Origin: Kibdelosporangium philippinense
GTDB taxonomy: Bacteria; Actinomycetota; Actinomycetes; Mycobacteriales; Pseudonocardiaceae
Reading direction: 5' to 3'
NCBI RefSeq assembly: GCF_021390435.2
Contig: NZ_JAJVCN010000002.1
Coordinates: 2,775,570 to 2,839,569, forward strand
Length of the DNA stretch: 64,000 bases
Shown: piece after piece, positions 61,217 to 64,000 of the stretch
How positions within the stretch are numbered: the first letter of the stretch is position 1
Layout of the letters: each line of letters begins with the position of its first letter
Position numbers and translations under genes: made by a program
Notes under the pieces: model-generated
Told to the model about the DNA's origin: nothing
Seen by the model: the letters and a program-made list of their open reading frames with translations, nothing else
Databases searched by the model: none

Positions 61217-62700
61217 CGGTGATCCTTCGTCTGCGGTAGTGCTGTGGTCCTGCTGGGTCCGGTGCCGGTGAGTTGTTCATAGACCGACAGCGGGCGGTGT
61301 TCGACCTTGATCTGTGCGGCGGCGGTGCGGGTGAGCAGCGCCTCCAGTGACCGGGGCCACGACTGTTCAGGCGCGGTATTGGGCCGCAGCGGGATGACCT
61401 TCCCGTCGTGGTCGTCGTCCTCGATGCTGGTGGTAACCGCGCGGGTGTGGCCGTCGGGCAGACCGTCCCAATGGGTTTCGTCGACGACCCGCTGGCCTCT
61501 GGTCGTGGCCCGGGGATGGACGGCCAGCAGGGTGCCGTCGGCTAGGTTGCCGGTCGTGGCCGCGTCGATGGATGTGGCATGCAGGCTGATGGTGTCGGCG
61601 GTGGCGCGGATCTCGACCAGCTGGCGGTGACGGACCTTGCGGGCAGGAACTGAGTAAAGGCTGGCGTCGAACGCGACCAGGCAGTCCTTGCCGACGTGCC
61701 GCAGATGCCGCTGCGTGACCAGATACGGACTGACTGGGATTGGGTGCAGGGCCGAGTGGTCACGGGCGGCGCGGTGGCCGATGACCTCGCCGTGCGTGCT
61801 GTGGACGCGCTTGCGCCGCAACGGGACCCAGGCGGTGAACGCCGAGTCCATCTCCTCCAGGCTGGCGAACCCACGACCGGCCAGGACGTGATCGCGCACG
61901 ATCGCGACTTGGCGCTCGACCCGGCCCTTGCCGGTCGGGCGGTATGCGGCCAGCACGTCGATGTCGAAGTCGTAGTGCCCGGCGAACGCCACGGCTTCCG
62001 GATGCAACGGAACGGCCTTGCCTGGGGCGACATGCCGACGCACCACGGTCTTGGTGCGGTCGTAGACGATCGCCCGAGGCACCCCGCCGAAGTGCTCGAA
62101 CGCCCGGCGATGGCAGGCGAAGAAGGTCTCCAGGTCCTGACTGGTGGTAAAGCAGCAGAACGGGTCGCGTGAATAGGACAAGGTCATGTGGAACGAGTAG
62201 ACCTTCGGAATGCCGACATGCGCGAGGATCTGACCCTCGTCCCCCCAGTCCACTTGGGCCTGCGCGCCTGGGATCACCTCGAACCGGCGGTGCAGGAGCC
62301 CCAGCTCGTCCGGGGCGATACCCAGCTCGGCCGCGATCCTGGGACGGGCCTCCTGCAAATACAGCTTGACGCGCTGATAGTTGCCGGTGAACCCGTACTG
62401 CTCGACCAGCCGCTCGTGAATAACCGTGCCTTTCAGCAGCAGCTCTGAGCGCAGCCACGCATCGATCACCGGCGCCATCGCGGCGATCACCGGCGTGCGG
62501 GTCCCCTTGCGGCTGCTGCCTCGCGGCGGTCCTGGCCGCGCGTCGCTGGCCAGGTATTTGCGGACAGTCTGCCGGTGCAGCCCGGTCTCCCGCGCGATCG
62601 CAGAGATGCTCATCGCGCCGGACTCATACAAGCCACGGAAGCGACGCAGCTCCGCCCACCGCTCCTCGTCCAAGATCACCAGTGCCGTCCCTATACACAC
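61213..62700 (-). CDS. istA: IstA transposase of IS21
   Basis: 495 residues. HTH at ISAIARETGLHRQTVRKYL, then the DDE/rve core: Asp in AQAQVDWGDEG, Asp in GVPRAIVYDRTKTVV and Glu in the GKGRVERQVA block. The C-terminal beta domain (VARKVRHRQLVEIRATAD) matches full-length members. The start at 62700 gives a slightly long N-terminus; the GTG before ILDEERW is an alternative. Appears functional. Confidence 0.93.
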   Translation of the reverse strand: MCIGTALVILDEERWAELRRFRGLYESGAMSISAIARETGLHRQTVRKYLASDARPGPPRGSSRKGTRTPVIAAMAPVIDAWLRSELLLKGTVIHERLVEQYGFTGNYQRVKLYLQEARPRIAAELGIAPDELGLLHRRFEVIPGAQAQVDWGDEGQILAHVGIPKVYSFHMTLSYSRDPFCCFTTSQDLETFFACHRRAFEHFGGVPRAIVYDRTKTVVRRHVAPGKAVPLHPEAVAFAGHYDFDIDVLAAYRPTGKGRVERQVAIVRDHVLAGRGFASLEEMDSAFTAWVPLRRKRVHSTHGEVIGHRAARDHSALHPIPVSPYLVTQRHLRHVGKDCLVAFDASLYSVPARKVRHRQLVEIRATADTISLHATSIDAATTGNLADGTLLAVHPRATTRGQRVVDETHWDGLPDGHTRAVTTSIEDDDHDGKVIPLRPNTAPEQSWPRSLEALLTRTAAAQIKVEHRPLSVYEQLTGTGPSRTTALPQTKDHR

Positions 62701-62799
62701 CCGCCAGGTCGCACGACAGCTTGACGATCACCAGCGCGTACCGACACCCCGACACGCTACAAAGTGGACACATTAACCCGTACGTGGCTGGTCACATGA

Positions 62800-63349
62800 G
62801 TCCGTACGCCGACAGTGGGTGAAATCCGAAGGTGTGTTTGTAGGTTGGTGCCGCGTGTTGTTTCTCGCTGTGGACAGTCTGCAGGGTGGCATCCAGGCGG
62901 ATCACGACCGTCGCGCCGAGATCCCCACCGGCGATCCTGGCCGGCGGGATCCGGCCGTGCCGGGCCTTGATCAGCGTCCACACGTAGCGGCAGGTCTTCG
63001 CCCGAGCCGAGGCGATCTTCTTTAACCTGGCCGGCGTGACCTCGTCCAGGATCCGCCATGCGGTAGGCATCGAGGCCACCGGGCCCAGCAGTTCGCTCTG
63101 ATCGCCCACGATGGCGATGTCGCTGATCGCCTCGCCACCATCGGCGATCATCACCGCGAGGTCGGTGACCACCTGGCCGCGATCATGTGTCGGCATGAAT
63201 CCCTTGCGCCGCAACGCAGTCGACAACCCAGAGGTCAAACCAACCTTGGTAGCCAGCAGCCGCAGCGCCGCCGCCCCGACATGCGAAACCACACCGATCC
63301 CGCCCACCTCCACTGCCAACCCACGCGTCCACTCTGGCGTAGTATTCAC
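62800..63349 (-). pseudogene. IS1380-family transposase, N-terminal remnant
   Basis: Reads LAVEVGGIGVVSHVGAAALRLL, FMPTHDRGQVVTDLAVMIADGG and VVIRLDATL to TFGFHPLSA, where the IS21 end begins. It is clearly related to the copy at 34.6 kb but diverged throughout, so it is an older element. Its 5' leader is also cut at 63389. Confidence 0.85.
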
Positions 63350-63389
63350 CCGAAAAGTGCTCCCTGGACTGGTAGAACAAACGGCCTCT

Positions 63390-63459
63390 GAGCGTTATTC
63401 ATGAGGGTTACCAGCCGAGTCGATAGAACTCGAGCGATGTGATGATCCGGATGATGTTG
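63390..63459 (-). mobile_element. 70-bp end fragment of the ISL2-like element
   Basis: Identical in sequence to 55520-55589, including the GAGCGTTATTC end. The rest of the element is absent; an IS701-like fragment follows immediately. Confidence 0.9.
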
Positions 63460-63723
63460 CATGCCGTCCGGGCTGCTCTCCCCGGCGAGCTCCGCCAACG
63501 ACCAGGAGTTCTTGCGCTCCACACCAGACAGCAGCCCTAGTAGGTACTTCTGAGCACGGGCACGCGAATCGGCCTGCGCGAACCGGCCAGCTACCAGCGC
63601 GAACATGTCGTCAAACCCGGCCTGCCAGCGGGCGAAACCCTCGTCTACTACAGTCTCTGACGCGGCCACCGCGTCTTCCTCGAGTCCAATCACACCTCGA
63701 AGTTGATCACGCGGTGGCCGCAC
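63460..63723 (-). pseudogene. IS701-family transposase, N-terminal fragment
   Basis: Reads FARWQAGFDDMFALVAGRF, RARAQKYLLGLLSGVERKNSW and LAELAGESSPDGMQ, the typical start of IS701 transposases, from a GTG near 63723. It ends at the 70-bp IS fragment, so the DDE core is missing. Confidence 0.75.
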
Positions 63724-63773
63724 CCATGATCACGACCCCGCACCAAGATCACACTGTGCTGCTGTCGTATTAG

Positions 63774-64000
63774 CCCTGAGTATTCATGGCGATCTTGATT
63801 CGGGCGCCGTGTCGGAACAGGGAAAAGTGCTCCTGAGCTGGGAAGATGAGGTTGCTAATGCCTGTTCTTACCTATGAAGCTCTGGAGCACTTTCGACGTG
63901 GATGTTACTGGGTGGTCGCGGGATCTGGCGGTAGAAGTCGGTGGGCGTGGCGTGGTCAGTCATGCCGGGACCGCGGCGGTGCGGTTGCTGGCCGACCGCA
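63774..64000 (+). mobile_element. Second copy of the IS1380 element, cut by the window edge
   Basis: From CCCTGAGTATTC onward the sequence appears identical to 34570-34796 and lies in the same orientation. The transposase would start at 63874. The four bases before it are TTAG, unlike the first copy's CTGG. Confidence 0.93.

Larger units (their letters stand above)
60407..62799 (-). mobile_element. IS21-family element, intact genes
   Basis: Each end has two spaced ATGTG(T)CCA-type boxes and a GTACG box read inward (left TGATGTGTCCAG, right TCATGTGACCAG), the multiple terminal repeats of IS21. No target duplication is visible; the flanks are a recombinase gene and an IS1380-like remnant. The ends are accurate to a few bases. 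Confidence 0.8.

Noticed and set aside
34570..64000. Composite transposon bounded by the two IS1380 copies
   Set aside because: The first copy has its own target duplication and the giant gene continues right after it, so it inserted alone; the interior did not arrive between the two copies.

Overview
The window is high-GC actinobacterial DNA. Type VII secretion (T7SS) partner genes, SseB-like proteins, GTG/ATG starts with 4-nt overlaps and the mix of insertion sequences fit a filamentous actinomycete such as a Pseudonocardiaceae or Streptomyces relative. The genus cannot be fixed from the sequence. No tRNA, rRNA or CRISPR array was seen.

Region 1 (1-38.9 kb) is one giant secretion-associated operon. 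A single reading frame enters from the left edge and runs 11.5 thousand codons. It starts inside a prolyl oligopeptidase (S9A) domain and continues as an array of repeats. I count 28 modules in two types. Each has a hydrophobic strand ending in His-Gly and, 42-71 residues later, a strand ending in Cys, as in clan CD self-cleaving proteases of the C80/CPD type. Between them lie three copies of a ~500-residue module I cannot name (D), four copies of a helical module (E), and two OmpA-like stretches. An IS1380-family element with a 4-bp target duplication cuts the gene near its end. Removing the element and one copy of the duplication restores an open frame of 12,092 codons in this window. The restored gene ends in a GTGA overlap with a frameshifted SseB-like gene, which in turn overlaps (ATGA) a T7SS-associated protein gene. 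A paralogue of that last gene downstream is stopped by an amber codon at codon 11.

Region 2 (40-52 kb) is a graveyard. It holds a broken secreted-protein gene, a broken M16 peptidase and nested mobile elements: a Tn554-like recombinase element inside an IS21 istA, an IS5 element, an ISAzo13 element inside an IS256 element that itself sits in another istA remnant, and a second IS256 with two single-base frameshifts.

Region 3 (52.5-55 kb, minus strand) is a compact four-gene operon: an SseB-like protein, an ESX-type small protein, a WXG-headed toxin with a short variable C-terminus, and a probable immunity protein. It is the smaller counterpart of the giant T7SS-linked locus.

Region 4 (55.3-64 kb) is another stack of elements. 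It contains an IS5-type element inside a NERD-domain gene, an IS3 fragment, and a group II intron cut in its reverse transcriptase by a RIT-like element of tyrosine recombinases with an array of palindromic half-sites. An intact IS21 (istA-istB), IS1380-like and IS701 fragments, and a second apparently identical copy of the first IS1380 at the right edge complete it.

Many frameshifts in region 2 are single-base changes in G/C runs. Some could be assembly errors, but the insertions with exact target duplications cannot be explained that way.
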